This document shows positions 6,948 through 15,503 of a DNA stretch of 41,645 nucleotides, in pieces. The stretch spans positions 1 to 41,645 of the forward strand of contig PLGI01000125.1 in NCBI GenBank assembly GCA_003139775.1, given 5' to 3'. A program made the translations under genes and the position numbers. The DNA is from Syntrophaceae bacterium (GTDB lineage: Bacteria > Desulfobacterota > Syntrophia > Syntrophales > Smithellaceae). Position 1 is the first letter of the stretch, and each line of letters opens with the position of its first letter. The notes under the pieces are model-generated. The model had not been told where the DNA came from and did not search any database. It saw only the letters and a list, made by a program, of their open reading frames with translations.

Positions 6948-9900
6948 TCATTCATCCTCCCTTGATGGCTTTACGACACTTGTTTGGGCCGCTTTATTCT
7001 TTCTGCTTTTGCCAAATGTTTTTTCGATCAATACATAGAAGAGCGGAGCAAACAAGGTTACCAGGAAGGTAGCAGTTATTACCCCGCCCAGCGCACCGGT
7101 GCCGATGGCTTTTTGCGCGCCCGCGCCCGCGCCGCTTGCCAGCATTAGCGGCAAGATTCCAAATCCAAAGGCAAGCGATGTCATGACGATAGGACGCAGC
7201 CTTAGTTTGGCGCCTTCCAGTGTCGCCTCGGTCAGCCCCATTCCCTGTTCCACACGTGCCTTGGCAAACTGGATGATCAGGATGGCGTTTTTTGTAGTAA
7301 GGCCCAGGATGGTCAGAAGGCCAATCTGAAAATAAACGTCGTTGGGCATTCCGCGCATGCTTGTGGCGATAGCGCCGCCGACCGCCCCCAGTGGGAGGGC
7401 AAGAAGGATCGCAATAGGAATGGTCCAACTCTCATACAGGGCCGCTACGCATAAAAAGATGATCAAAATTGAGAAGGCATAGAGCGGAGCAGCCTGAGTG
7501 CCGGCTTGCCGCTCCTGATAAGAAAGCGCTGTCCAGTCAAAACCGATCTCCTTGGGCAACTTCGAAGTTATCTCTTCCATGGCCTGCATCGCCTCGCCGG
7601 AACTTCTGCCCGGTGCCGCCTCTCCCCATATCTCTACGGAGGAGAACCCATTGTAGCGCTCCAGTTTGGGAGAACCGAATGCCCAGTGCCCGGAGGCAAA
7701 AGTGGAATAGGGAACCATCTTGCCCGCGTTGTTGCGCACATAGAGTTTTTCCAGATCACCGGGCAGCATACGGTAGGGAGCGTCGGCCTGAATGTCCACG
7801 TGCTTGACCCTTCCACCTCTGACAAAGTCGTTGACGTAGGCACTGCCAAAAGCTATCGAAATAGTGTCGTGGATGGCTGTGATGGGAACCCCCAGGGCGC
7901 CGGCCTTTTCCCAATCCACATCAATCCGGTATTCGGGGCAATCTTCCAGTCCATTGGGCCGCACCCGGGCCAATCTCGGATCCTTGGCCGCCATGCCGAG
8001 GAGTTGGTTGCGGGCCGCCATTAGTCCTTCGTGGCCCAGCCCCCCGAGATCCTGCAACTGGAAATCAAAACCCTTGGAATTGCCCAGTTCGATAACCGCC
8101 GGCGGTGTGAAGGCGTACACCTTGGCGTTGCGAATCTGTGAAAACGCCCGCATGGCCCTGTCGGCCACGGCGCCGGCCTTCAGATCTTTCCTATCACGCA
8201 GCTTCCAATCCTTGAGCTTGATAAAGGCCATACCGATATTTTGTCCCCGGCCGGCTTGATTCTGACCGCTAATTGTCATAAGACCTTCCACCGCATCTTT
8301 TTCTTTCACCAGGAAATAATCATTGACAATCTTCATTACATCCCTGGTCTGTTCCAGCGAGGAACCCGGCGGAAGCAAGGCCTGAACATACATTATCCCC
8401 TGATCTTCATCCGGTAGATAACTCTTAGGTAAATGCAGAAACAGCAATACCATCACCGCTACAATCAGCAGATAGAAAAACATATAGCGCGTGATCCTGT
8501 TTAACGAGTAACCGACCATTTTCAGGTACAGATCACGGAACCGGAAAAAGGCGCTATCAAACCATCTGAAAAACGGACGAAGGAAAGATATCCCGCCTTC
8601 CGCCGATTGATGCCCCTTGGGCACCGGTTTGAGCAGTGAGGCGCAGAGTACCGGCGTCAGAATCAAGGCCACCAATAGCGAAAGGAGCATGGAGGAGATG
8701 ACGGTTACGGAAAACTGGCGATAGATGACGCCGGTGGATCCGGAGAAAAATGCCATAGGGCCGAACACTGCCGACAGCACCAACCCGATACCGATCAGAG
8801 CGGGGGTAATTTGTTCCATGGACTTGGCGGTGGCTTCTTTGGGGGAGATTCCTTCCTCGCTCATGATGCGTTCGACGTTTTCCACCACCACAATAGCATC
8901 GTCCACCAAAAGGCCTATGGCCAGCACCATGGCAAACATGGTCAGCATGTTTATGGAGAATCCGAACAGTCCCAGCACCGCAAAGGTGCCGAGAAGCACC
9001 ACCGGCACGGCGATCGTCGGAATAAGGGTGGCCCGCATGCTTCCCATGAAAAGGTACATAACCAGAAAAACTAAAAAGATGGCCTCAAAAAGTGTCTTGG
9101 CCACCTCCTCAATCGCCACTTTTGTAAAAGGAGTAGTGTCGTAGGGATAAATGACCTTCACGCCGTGGGGAAAGTACCGGCTTAATTCCTTCATCTTCGC
9201 CTTAATCGCATTAGCCGTATCCAGCGCATTGGCGCCGGGTTCCTGCCGGATGGTCAATCCGGACGCAGGCATGCCGTTATAATAAGTAAAGGTATCGGCA
9301 AGGTCGGTCCCCAGTTCCGTCCACCCTATATCCTTGATCCGTACTCTGGATCCGTCCGGATTGACGCGGACAGGAATATTGGCAAATTCCTCGGGAGTCT
9401 TGAGTAGGCTATGGACAATGATGGCGGCATTGAGACGCTGGCCCGGTACCGCCGGTGCGCCGCCGAACTGGCCACCCGATATCTCCACGTTGTAGGCTTG
9501 AAGCGCCGCAATTACATCGTCCACCGTCAAACCGTAGTCCGTCAGCTTAGTAGGATTGTACCAGATCCGCATGGCGTATTCGCCGCCGAATCCTTCCACC
9601 TCCCCAACGCCCGGCACCCGCGACAGCACCTGCTGTATAACGGTAAGAGTGTAGTCTCTCAAATCAATATCACTCATGCTGCCGTCTTCGGAAACCAAAC
9701 CCAAAATCATCAGGTAGTTTGCGGTGGATTTTCGCACTCCTATGCCCCGTTGTTGTACCACCAGCGGCAGCCTCGCCATGGCCAGTTGCAGCTTGTTTTG
9801 CACCTTGGCCCAGGCGAGATCCGGATCTGTTCCCGGATTGAAGGTAAGCGTGATTGTAGTAATGCCGGACGAATCACTGGTGCTGGCCATGTACATCATT

Positions 9901-10124
9901 TGATCCAGACCGGTCATCTGCTGCTCGATGATCTGCGTTACGCTGTTTTCCACCGTTTCCGCAGAAGCACCGGGATAAAGGCAGCTAATCCTGATGGAAG
10001 GCGGAGCGATGGGGGGATACTGTGTGATGGGCAAGTTGTAAATCGCCAGGCCCCCCAACACCATAATAATCATAGCGATGACCCAGGCAAAAACCGGACG
10101 TTCCAGAAAGAATTTTGATAGCAT
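6948..10124 (-). CDS. acrB: RND multidrug efflux permease, AcrB/MexB (HAE1) type
   Basis: A full-length 1058-residue inner-membrane proton/drug antiporter. The N-terminus MLSKFFLERPVFAWVIAMII is typical of HAE1 pumps. There are twelve membrane helices and two large periplasmic loops. The proton-relay pair D408-D409 sits in helix 4 (LAIGLLVDDAIVVVENVERI), and the helix-10 Lys is in LTTKNAILIIQFAK. The partner adaptor is encoded 12 bp upstream and the outer channel overlaps its end. The ribosome site is CGGAG. It probably exports hydrophobic drugs, bile-like compounds or solvents; the real substrates cannot be told from sequence. Nothing suggests a defect. Confidence 0.96.
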   Translation of the reverse strand: MLSKFFLERPVFAWVIAMIIMVLGGLAIYNLPITQYPPIAPPSIRISCLYPGASAETVENSVTQIIEQQMTGLDQMMYMASTSDSSGITTITLTFNPGTDPDLAWAKVQNKLQLAMARLPLVVQQRGIGVRKSTANYLMILGLVSEDGSMSDIDLRDYTLTVIQQVLSRVPGVGEVEGFGGEYAMRIWYNPTKLTDYGLTVDDVIAALQAYNVEISGGQFGGAPAVPGQRLNAAIIVHSLLKTPEEFANIPVRVNPDGSRVRIKDIGWTELGTDLADTFTYYNGMPASGLTIRQEPGANALDTANAIKAKMKELSRYFPHGVKVIYPYDTTPFTKVAIEEVAKTLFEAIFLVFLVMYLFMGSMRATLIPTIAVPVVLLGTFAVLGLFGFSINMLTMFAMVLAIGLLVDDAIVVVENVERIMSEEGISPKEATAKSMEQITPALIGIGLVLSAVFGPMAFFSGSTGVIYRQFSVTVISSMLLSLLVALILTPVLCASLLKPVPKGHQSAEGGISFLRPFFRWFDSAFFRFRDLYLKMVGYSLNRITRYMFFYLLIVAVMVLLFLHLPKSYLPDEDQGIMYVQALLPPGSSLEQTRDVMKIVNDYFLVKEKDAVEGLMTISGQNQAGRGQNIGMAFIKLKDWKLRDRKDLKAGAVADRAMRAFSQIRNAKVYAFTPPAVIELGNSKGFDFQLQDLGGLGHEGLMAARNQLLGMAAKDPRLARVRPNGLEDCPEYRIDVDWEKAGALGVPITAIHDTISIAFGSAYVNDFVRGGRVKHVDIQADAPYRMLPGDLEKLYVRNNAGKMVPYSTFASGHWAFGSPKLERYNGFSSVEIWGEAAPGRSSGEAMQAMEEITSKLPKEIGFDWTALSYQERQAGTQAAPLYAFSILIIFLCVAALYESWTIPIAILLALPLGAVGGAIATSMRGMPNDVYFQIGLLTILGLTTKNAILIIQFAKARVEQGMGLTEATLEGAKLRLRPIVMTSLAFGFGILPLMLASGAGAGAQKAIGTGALGGVITATFLVTLFAPLFYVLIEKTFGKSRKNKAAQTSVVKPSREDE

Positions 10125-10136
10125 TGTGCGTCTCCG

Positions 10137-11342
10137 TTAATTTGATTTTGCCGGCGGCGGTGATGCACTCTTACGTTCACCGCTGTTTTTTCCGCCACTG
10201 ATTTCAAAAGGAACAACCTTTACGGGAGCGCCGGGTTTCACCTTTTGCATACCTTCGATAATCACCCGTTCTCCGGGCGCAAGACCCGATGAAACAAGCC
10301 ACTTATCGCCGATGGCCCGATCCAGCGTGAGCATCCGCAATTGAACATTGCTCTGTGCGTCCACGATCAATGTGAGCGGGTTCCCTCTCGGATCGCGTGA
10401 CACGGCCTGCTGGGGAATGAGGATGGCCTGATTATTGACACCTTCCTGCACTACTGCCCGGACAAACATGCCCGGCAGCAGAACGGCTTTCGGATTAGGA
10501 AAGACGATCCGCAGAATGACCGATCCGGTTGTCGGATCAACCGTGACGTCTCGGAATTGAAGGGTTCCCTCCAATGGGTACATTGTACCGTCTTCCATGA
10601 TGAGTTTAACCTTTTTCTGATCTGCTCCACTTTGCTCCAGACGGCCTTCCTTCAAACCACGCCGCAATCGCAGCACTTCGGCCGTGGATTGGGGAACATC
10701 CACGTACATGGGATCCAGTCGTTGAATTGTTGCCAGGACCGTGGGTTGCTGCGCCGTCACCAGAGTACCCTCTGTTACGTTGGATCTTCCGATGCGGCCC
10801 GAAATGGGTGCAGTAATGGATGTATATCTCAGATTGATACGGGCCATATCGACATTAGCCTTTCCAAACTGTATATCCGCCTGAATCTGTTTCAGCGCGG
10901 CAGCCGCATCGTCATAGTCCTGCTGGCTGACCGCTTTCTCGGCCAGCAATTCCCGCAGGCGATCAGCCTTCAACTGGATTGCCGACAAATTGGCCTCGGA
11001 CCTGGCAAGCGCGGCCTTGGCATTGTCGAGCGTCGACCAATAGATGGCCGGATCGATCTTAAAGAGCGTCTGGCCGGTTTTGACATCGGCGCCTTCCGTA
11101 AACAGGCGCTCCTGGATGATACCATTAACCTGAGGACGCACTTCAGCTACTAAATTGGCGGATGTCCGCCCGGCCAATTCGGTCGTGATAACCACCTGCT
11201 TCGATTGTATCGTCACAACGGAGACTTCGGGAGTAATGTTTGGAGGGCCTGTGGCCTTCTTTCCGCAACCGCCCAGAATCAAACCCACAGCTAGAACGCT
11301 CGCGGCGGCAATCAGCCATCCGGATCTGTTATTGTTTTTCAT
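10137..11342 (-). CDS. acrA: RND periplasmic adaptor (membrane fusion protein), AcrA/MexA type
   Basis: A 401-residue lipoprotein adaptor that links the AcrB-type pump to an outer-membrane channel. The signal ends in LGGC (Cys26). Then come the beta-barrel and lipoyl segments (LAGRTSANLVAEVRPQVNGI, VKTGQTLFKIDP), a coiled-coil hairpin at about residues 100-160, and the second lipoyl half (YTSITAPISGRIGRSNVTEG). The C-terminal membrane-proximal domain ends in a Ser/Pro/Lys-rich tail. The ribosome site AGAGGTG precedes the ATG. The close spacing to the pump gene (12 bp) shows they are cotranscribed. Confidence 0.95.
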   Translation of the reverse strand: MKNNNRSGWLIAAASVLAVGLILGGCGKKATGPPNITPEVSVVTIQSKQVVITTELAGRTSANLVAEVRPQVNGIIQERLFTEGADVKTGQTLFKIDPAIYWSTLDNAKAALARSEANLSAIQLKADRLRELLAEKAVSQQDYDDAAAALKQIQADIQFGKANVDMARINLRYTSITAPISGRIGRSNVTEGTLVTAQQPTVLATIQRLDPMYVDVPQSTAEVLRLRRGLKEGRLEQSGADQKKVKLIMEDGTMYPLEGTLQFRDVTVDPTTGSVILRIVFPNPKAVLLPGMFVRAVVQEGVNNQAILIPQQAVSRDPRGNPLTLIVDAQSNVQLRMLTLDRAIGDKWLVSSGLAPGERVIIEGMQKVKPGAPVKVVPFEISGGKNSGERKSASPPPAKSN

Positions 11343-11399
11343 TCGGCACCTCTGTTATTTTAATATAAATATCGCAAATATAATCCACATACGACAAAA

Positions 11400-12749
11400 C
11401 TACGGCCAAATAGTTCCCATGGCTCTTTGCAGCTTCGCATAATTTACATTATAATCGCCCAAAGCATTGGCGTATTCCGATTTTGCTTTTGTCAATAAAG
11501 TTTGGGCATCAAGAACCTCCGTTGAGGTAGCCACTCTTTCTTTATATCTTTCCTCGGAAATGCGGAAATTCTCTTCTGCCTGTTCAATAACTTTCTGCCA
11601 AACAACAATTTGACTTTCCGTTTCCTGCAAGATCAGGTAAGCATTTTTTATTTCCAAAGTAACTTGGTCATTTAATTCTTTGGACGCTTCTATAGCTTGG
11701 TTCTCTTTGGCTTTACTGGCATCGACCCTGAATTTCGTTTTGCCCCATTCCCAGAAATTCCAACTGGCCACCGCCATCACGTACCAGCTTTCCGCATCTT
11801 GATAGTCACTACCGGAAACAGATGGATTATCGCCAAACCTTGAATAATTGCCAACCAGACTTAAAGTGGGGAAATAATCGCTTTGCGCTATCCGAACTAA
11901 TTTTCCCGCTTGCGCCGCCTTGAGTGATGATATTTTGAGCTCCGGACGTGCTTGCTGGGCAACATTCAAACATTCTTCAAACGATTGATTGAGTGGATGA
12001 TAGGCTAGAATGTCCACTACTTCTACCGGCGCAAATATCTTGCGTTTCAAAACCGTATTAAAACTGGACTTAGCCAGTTCCACCGCATTTTTTGCTCTGA
12101 TCAAGGCTTGCTTTCCATTAGCTAACTCAACCTCGGCATGCAGTAAATCATTTTTGGGGATCATACCTACCTCGAAATAATTTTCAGCAACATCGCGGTG
12201 CGCGCTGAGCATCTCGACCGACTGTCGCGCCGCATCCTGAATCCTCTGCGCCCGCAGAATGTTGAAATAAGCAATTTTTACTTCCTGTACCACGTCTTGA
12301 TATTTAGCCGTTTCCTCTAAACGGGCGGCATCTTCGCCAATACTGTTTGCCTGATAATTAGCCAGAATACCGCCGCCTGCAAACAGCGGCTGCTTTGCTT
12401 CTATGGCCCAGTTATAATTATTCTGAGTTCCTGCTATCAGCTCCGTGCCGTTTGGAATAATAGTGTTTAATGGCGGGGGAACATCAACAAACTTCATAAA
12501 AGGAGCTTCGTTCAATCGTGTATAGCTGTATGAAGTGCTGAACTTCGGCAAAAATCCGGTAAACGCTTCCCTTTTCTGGGCATTGGCGCCCTTGGACCCT
12601 TCTTTGGCAATGTTTATGACTATGCTGTTTTTCAAGGCGATATCAATGCTCGCCTCCAACGTCAATGGCTCTTCGGCAAAAACCAGATGTGGGAAAAAAG
12701 CAACTGTGAAAAGCGTTAAGATCATTATGCACCAATTTTTTTTAATCAT
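11400..12749 (-). CDS. TolC-family outer-membrane channel protein
   Basis: A 449-residue outer-membrane factor with an ordinary signal peptide (cleavage likely after LVFA, residue ~25), so it is not a lipoprotein, unlike the two OprM-like channels in this window. Two OEP repeats are visible, with the conserved LEASIDIALKNS start, QPLFAGGGILANYQ in the first half and ARPELKISSLKAAQ leading into the second. The gene overlaps the end of the upstream tetR gene by 8 bp, and GGAGTG precedes its ATG, so the two are cotranscribed. It may serve the AcrAB-type pump or another exporter; the operon ends with a second channel. Confidence 0.93.
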   Translation of the reverse strand: MIKKNWCIMILTLFTVAFFPHLVFAEEPLTLEASIDIALKNSIVINIAKEGSKGANAQKREAFTGFLPKFSTSYSYTRLNEAPFMKFVDVPPPLNTIIPNGTELIAGTQNNYNWAIEAKQPLFAGGGILANYQANSIGEDAARLEETAKYQDVVQEVKIAYFNILRAQRIQDAARQSVEMLSAHRDVAENYFEVGMIPKNDLLHAEVELANGKQALIRAKNAVELAKSSFNTVLKRKIFAPVEVVDILAYHPLNQSFEECLNVAQQARPELKISSLKAAQAGKLVRIAQSDYFPTLSLVGNYSRFGDNPSVSGSDYQDAESWYVMAVASWNFWEWGKTKFRVDASKAKENQAIEASKELNDQVTLEIKNAYLILQETESQIVVWQKVIEQAEENFRISEERYKERVATSTEVLDAQTLLTKAKSEYANALGDYNVNYAKLQRAMGTIWP

Positions 12750-13359
12750 ATTTTTTCACTCCATTTAAAAAAATGTCCAGAATAAACCCCTTTTTAGAAC
12801 GGAGGGACTCTTTTGCCGGCACTAACATCCATTCCATTGATGATGCTCTGATCAAGTGAAATAATGCCGAAGCCATCTCATGTGGCGGCAAGGCACGTAA
12901 TAAGCCTTTTTTTATACCATCTTTTAATAAATTTTCAATGAAGTTTATATGTTTGAAATAATCATCAATAATTTTTTGGCGCAGCGATGTCATAACTTCC
13001 GATAAAGCGGCATTTTCTCCTTTTATAAATAATCGGCAAAAATCTGTGTTTTTCTCAATAAACTGCAAGTGCGCATCAATCAGCGCTTCAATTTTACCGG
13101 TTATATTTTTGGCCGCGTTCGTTGCTTTTCTAATGTCAGCGTACATCAAATCGAGTTTTTCGCTGATCATCGTCGTGTAAAGATTCTCTTTGCCTTCAAA
13201 AAACTGATAAAGAGATCCGATGGAAAAACCGGAAGCATTGGCAATTTCCGCCACAGTGACGTTATGAAATCCTTTCGTGGCGAATACTTTTTCCGCCTGT
13301 TTTAGAATTTCCGCCCGGCGCATATTAAACTCGCGCTTTTTTCTTTCCAACCTTTCCAT
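12742..13359 (-). CDS. TetR-family transcriptional repressor of the leftward efflux operon
   Basis: A 205-residue regulator. The N-terminal helix-turn-helix (about residues 17-62) shows ILKQAEKVFATKGFHNVTVA, IANASGFSIGSLYQFFEGKE and the closing NLY. The C-terminal ligand domain is divergent, as usual for the family. It is the first gene of the leftward operon and overlaps tolC by 8 bp. Autogenous repression is likely, because inverted repeats at 13377-13415 lie between its start and its presumed promoter. The ribosome site is AAGG, 9 nt from the ATG. The ligand is probably a pump substrate. Confidence 0.92.
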   Translation of the reverse strand: MERLERKKREFNMRRAEILKQAEKVFATKGFHNVTVAEIANASGFSIGSLYQFFEGKENLYTTMISEKLDLMYADIRKATNAAKNITGKIEALIDAHLQFIEKNTDFCRLFIKGENAALSEVMTSLRQKIIDDYFKHINFIENLLKDGIKKGLLRALPPHEMASALFHLIRASSMEWMLVPAKESLRSKKGFILDIFLNGVKKYD

Positions 13360-13376
13360 TTATCAGAACCTTATAT

Positions 13377-13396
13377 TTTTGAATTAGCATTCAAAA
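13377..13396. promoter_or_regulatory. Operator-like palindrome upstream of the leftward tetR
   Basis: TTTTGAAT-TAGC-ATTCAAAA, perfect 8-bp arms around a 4-bp spacer, 18 bp before the leftward tetR start. This is the size and form of TetR-family operators. It adjoins a second inverted repeat. Confidence 0.65.
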
Positions 13397-13415
13397 TTTG
13401 AATAGAGGCTCAAAT
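13396..13415. promoter_or_regulatory. Second operator-like inverted repeat
   Basis: ATTTGA-N8-TCAAAT, sharing the TTTGA half-site with the palindrome at 13377-13396 and touching the presumed -10 box of the leftward promoter. Tandem sites would allow cooperative repressor binding. Confidence 0.5.
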
Positions 13416-13439
13416 TATAGAATATTTATTATTTGTCAA
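13414..13439 (-). promoter_or_regulatory. Candidate leftward sigma-70 promoter
   Basis: On the minus strand TTGACA (13439-13434) and TATAAT (13419-13414) are both perfect hexamers, but the spacer is only 14 bp. Such a short spacer would be weak, or would need an activator or DNA distortion. The boxes overlap the inverted repeat at 13396-13415. Confidence 0.4.
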
Positions 13440-13469
13440 GGGGAATGTGTAACACTTAGTAAAAAAATC

Positions 13470-13497
13470 TTGACAAATGAGAAAATATTAATACAAT
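13470..13497 (+). promoter_or_regulatory. Sigma-70 promoter of the rightward efflux operon
   Basis: TTGACA at 13470-13475, 16-bp spacer, TACAAT at 13492-13497. It lies 26 bp before the rightward tetR start codon, so the leader is very short. An operator-like repeat covers the -10 box. Confidence 0.65.
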
Positions 13498-13513
13498 TGT
13501 TTCAATCGATTGT
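13493..13513. promoter_or_regulatory. Operator-like repeat over the rightward -10 box
   Basis: ACAATTGTTT-C-AATCGATTGT, an imperfect 21-bp palindrome (7 of 10 arm positions match). A repressor bound here would block the -10 region and the start site, as expected for autoregulation by the adjacent tetR. Confidence 0.5.
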
Positions 13514-13522
13514 TTAATTTAT

Positions 13523-14149
13523 ATGAATTCTAAAATTAAAGAAAAGCCTAAAGTTGAATTGATCCTTGAAACTGCAGGAGAAGTCTTTGCAGAACAAGGT
13601 TACAATAAAGCCACGATAAGGGACATTTGCAAACGTTCCGGTGTGAATCTTGCGGCAATAAACTATTATTTCGGCGACAAAGAAAGATTATATCTGACCG
13701 TTTTAAAATACTATCGTGAACTTGCCATACAAAAATATCCCCTTACTTTCGGCATCAATGAAACGGATACTCCCGAAGAAAAACTCAGCAATTTTATTCA
13801 TACTTTTATCTGCCGTTTTTTGGAAGAAGGAAAAACAGCATTATTTGGCAAACTCCTTGCCCGTGAATTTACCGAATCTACCGGGGCGTTGGATGTTTTA
13901 GTGGAAGATTTCATCAGGCCAACGTTCATTAAATTATCCTCCATCATTAGAGAAATTATGGGCAATAAATCTCCTGACAAAAAAGTAGAACTTTGTGCTA
14001 TGAGTATTATCGGCCAATGTCTTTATTTCCGCAATGCCCGGCCTGTTGTTTTCCGGCTGCGGCATAAAGAAGGATATACTGACAAAGACATAAAAGAAAT
14101 AACCAAACATATAATAAATTTTTCACTAAAAGGATTGGTTAACAACTAA
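13523..14149 (+). CDS. TetR-family repressor, CecR/YbiH-like, of the rightward efflux operon
   Basis: A 208-residue regulator with an N-terminal helix-turn-helix: ILETAGEVFAEQGYNKATIR, then DICKRSGVNLAAINYYFGDK and RLY (about residues 12-57). The C-terminal half (LFGKLLAREFTESTGALDVL ... FIRPTFIKLSSIIREIMG) resembles the CecR/CerR-type ligand domain. It is followed after 21 bp by the adaptor gene, so it heads the mdtABC-like operon. The start is the ATG at 13523; no good ribosome site is visible and the leader from the promoter at 13470-13497 is short. Autoregulation through the palindrome at 13493-13513 is inferred. Confidence 0.9.
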   Translation: MNSKIKEKPKVELILETAGEVFAEQGYNKATIRDICKRSGVNLAAINYYFGDKERLYLTVLKYYRELAIQKYPLTFGINETDTPEEKLSNFIHTFICRFLEEGKTALFGKLLAREFTESTGALDVLVEDFIRPTFIKLSSIIREIMGNKSPDKKVELCAMSIIGQCLYFRNARPVVFRLRHKEGYTDKDIKEITKHIINFSLKGLVNN

Positions 14150-14170
14150 AACATAAAAAGGAAATTTAGT

Positions 14171-15442
14171 ATGAATCAAACATCAAAGTTTGAAACGCCC
14201 ACTGGACCCCATTTAACCAGGATTCAAAGATTCTTTCATTTTGTCCGCCGCCACTGGGTAATAATTATTGTAACCATTGTCATTGTTGTTGCGGGCATAA
14301 TATTCATCAGATCAAATATGACAGGTAAAAAATCTCTCAATGGTGAGCGTCCACAGCCTGTGACCGCCGTAATGACCAATAAGGCGGATTTTGATGTATA
14401 TCTAAAAGGGTTGGGCACTGTCATTCCCACAAACACCGTAACTGTCAAATCTCAGGTCAGTGGCCAGCTAATGAGTGTACGCTTTAAAGAAGGACAACAT
14501 GTCAGTAAAGGCGACCTCATTGCAGAAATTGATCCACGCCCCTTCCAGGTTCAACTGATGCAGGCCGAAGGGCAGCTTGCCCGTGACGAAGCGTTTCTAA
14601 AAAACGCTGAGAGTGATCTGGCGCTTTACAAGCAGTTGATTGCTCAGGATTCTATTGCCGCGCAACAGGTCACGACGCAGGACTCATTGGTTAAGCAATA
14701 CCGGGGTGTGATTGAAACAGACAAGGGTCAAATTGCCAATGCTAAACTTCAGCTTATTTATGCCCGCGTTATCGCCCCGGTTACAGGACGCGTCGGTTTG
14801 CGGCAAGTTGATCCCGGCAATATGGTTCAGATTACCGACTCCAACGGTATAATAGTGATTACACAACTGCAACCGGTCACGGTTGTCTTTTCACTGCCTC
14901 AGGACAATTTGACGATTTTGTTGAAACGCTGGAATGCCGGGGCAACCAATTTACCTGTCCAAGCTTTTGATCAGGAAGGCAAGGTATTACTGGCCAGCGG
15001 CAAACTGCTCGCCATTGATAATCAGATCGATACTACAACGGGAACAGTTAAACTGAAGGCGATATTTGACAATAAGGATAACCAACTCTTTCCTAACCAG
15101 TTTGTTAATGTCCGGCTGAAAGTGGATACTCTTCATGATGCAACTGTAATGTCTTCTGCCGCAGTGCAGCGCGGAAGTATTGGCACTTTTGCTTATGTGG
15201 TCAAGGATGACAAAAGCGTAACCGTAAGGATGTTGAAACTAGGTCCGGCTGAAGGCGATAATGTAGTTGTAATGGAGGGCCTGGCGCCTGGAGAATCGGT
15301 GGTGACCGTCGGAGGCGATAAACTGCGCGAAGGCACCAAAGTTGAGCTTATAACGCCGGACAGTAAAGGGGCAGCCGTGCGCAATGGAAAAACAAACGCC
15401 GCGGCTGGACAAAAAAAACGGCCGTCTTCAGCAGCAAAGTAG
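14171..15442 (+). CDS. mdtA: RND periplasmic adaptor, MdtA type
   Basis: A 423-residue membrane fusion protein. It has a single N-terminal membrane anchor (about residues 27-50) instead of a lipobox. Then come the MdtA-like segments VTAVMTNKADFDVYLKGLGT and GQLMSVRFKEGQHVSKGDLI, a coiled-coil hairpin at about 120-190, IYARVIAPVTGRVGLRQVDPG, and the beta-barrel domain. The tail is Lys/Ala rich. The ribosome site is AAAAAGGAAA. It is followed by two RND genes, the gene order of the MdtABC system, whose pump is a B2C1 heterotrimer in E. coli. Confidence 0.94.
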   Translation: MNQTSKFETPTGPHLTRIQRFFHFVRRHWVIIIVTIVIVVAGIIFIRSNMTGKKSLNGERPQPVTAVMTNKADFDVYLKGLGTVIPTNTVTVKSQVSGQLMSVRFKEGQHVSKGDLIAEIDPRPFQVQLMQAEGQLARDEAFLKNAESDLALYKQLIAQDSIAAQQVTTQDSLVKQYRGVIETDKGQIANAKLQLIYARVIAPVTGRVGLRQVDPGNMVQITDSNGIIVITQLQPVTVVFSLPQDNLTILLKRWNAGATNLPVQAFDQEGKVLLASGKLLAIDNQIDTTTGTVKLKAIFDNKDNQLFPNQFVNVRLKVDTLHDATVMSSAAVQRGSIGTFAYVVKDDKSVTVRMLKLGPAEGDNVVVMEGLAPGESVVTVGGDKLREGTKVELITPDSKGAAVRNGKTNAAAGQKKRPSSAAK

Positions 15443-15503
15443 GTTGGGTCAACCTTGACTTTCGTTCACATAATTCTTGCCCCAAAATTAAGATAGGCAA
15501 TAT

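Noticed and set aside
9411-10118. Long plus-strand frame (235 codons) opposite the acrB gene
   Set aside because: It is the antisense shadow of a full-length RND gene; no ribosome site or protein motif.
13846-13862. Sigma-54-like TTGGCAAACTCCTTGCC
   Set aside because: Correct spacing, but it lies inside the rightward tetR coding sequence with no gene start placed to use it.
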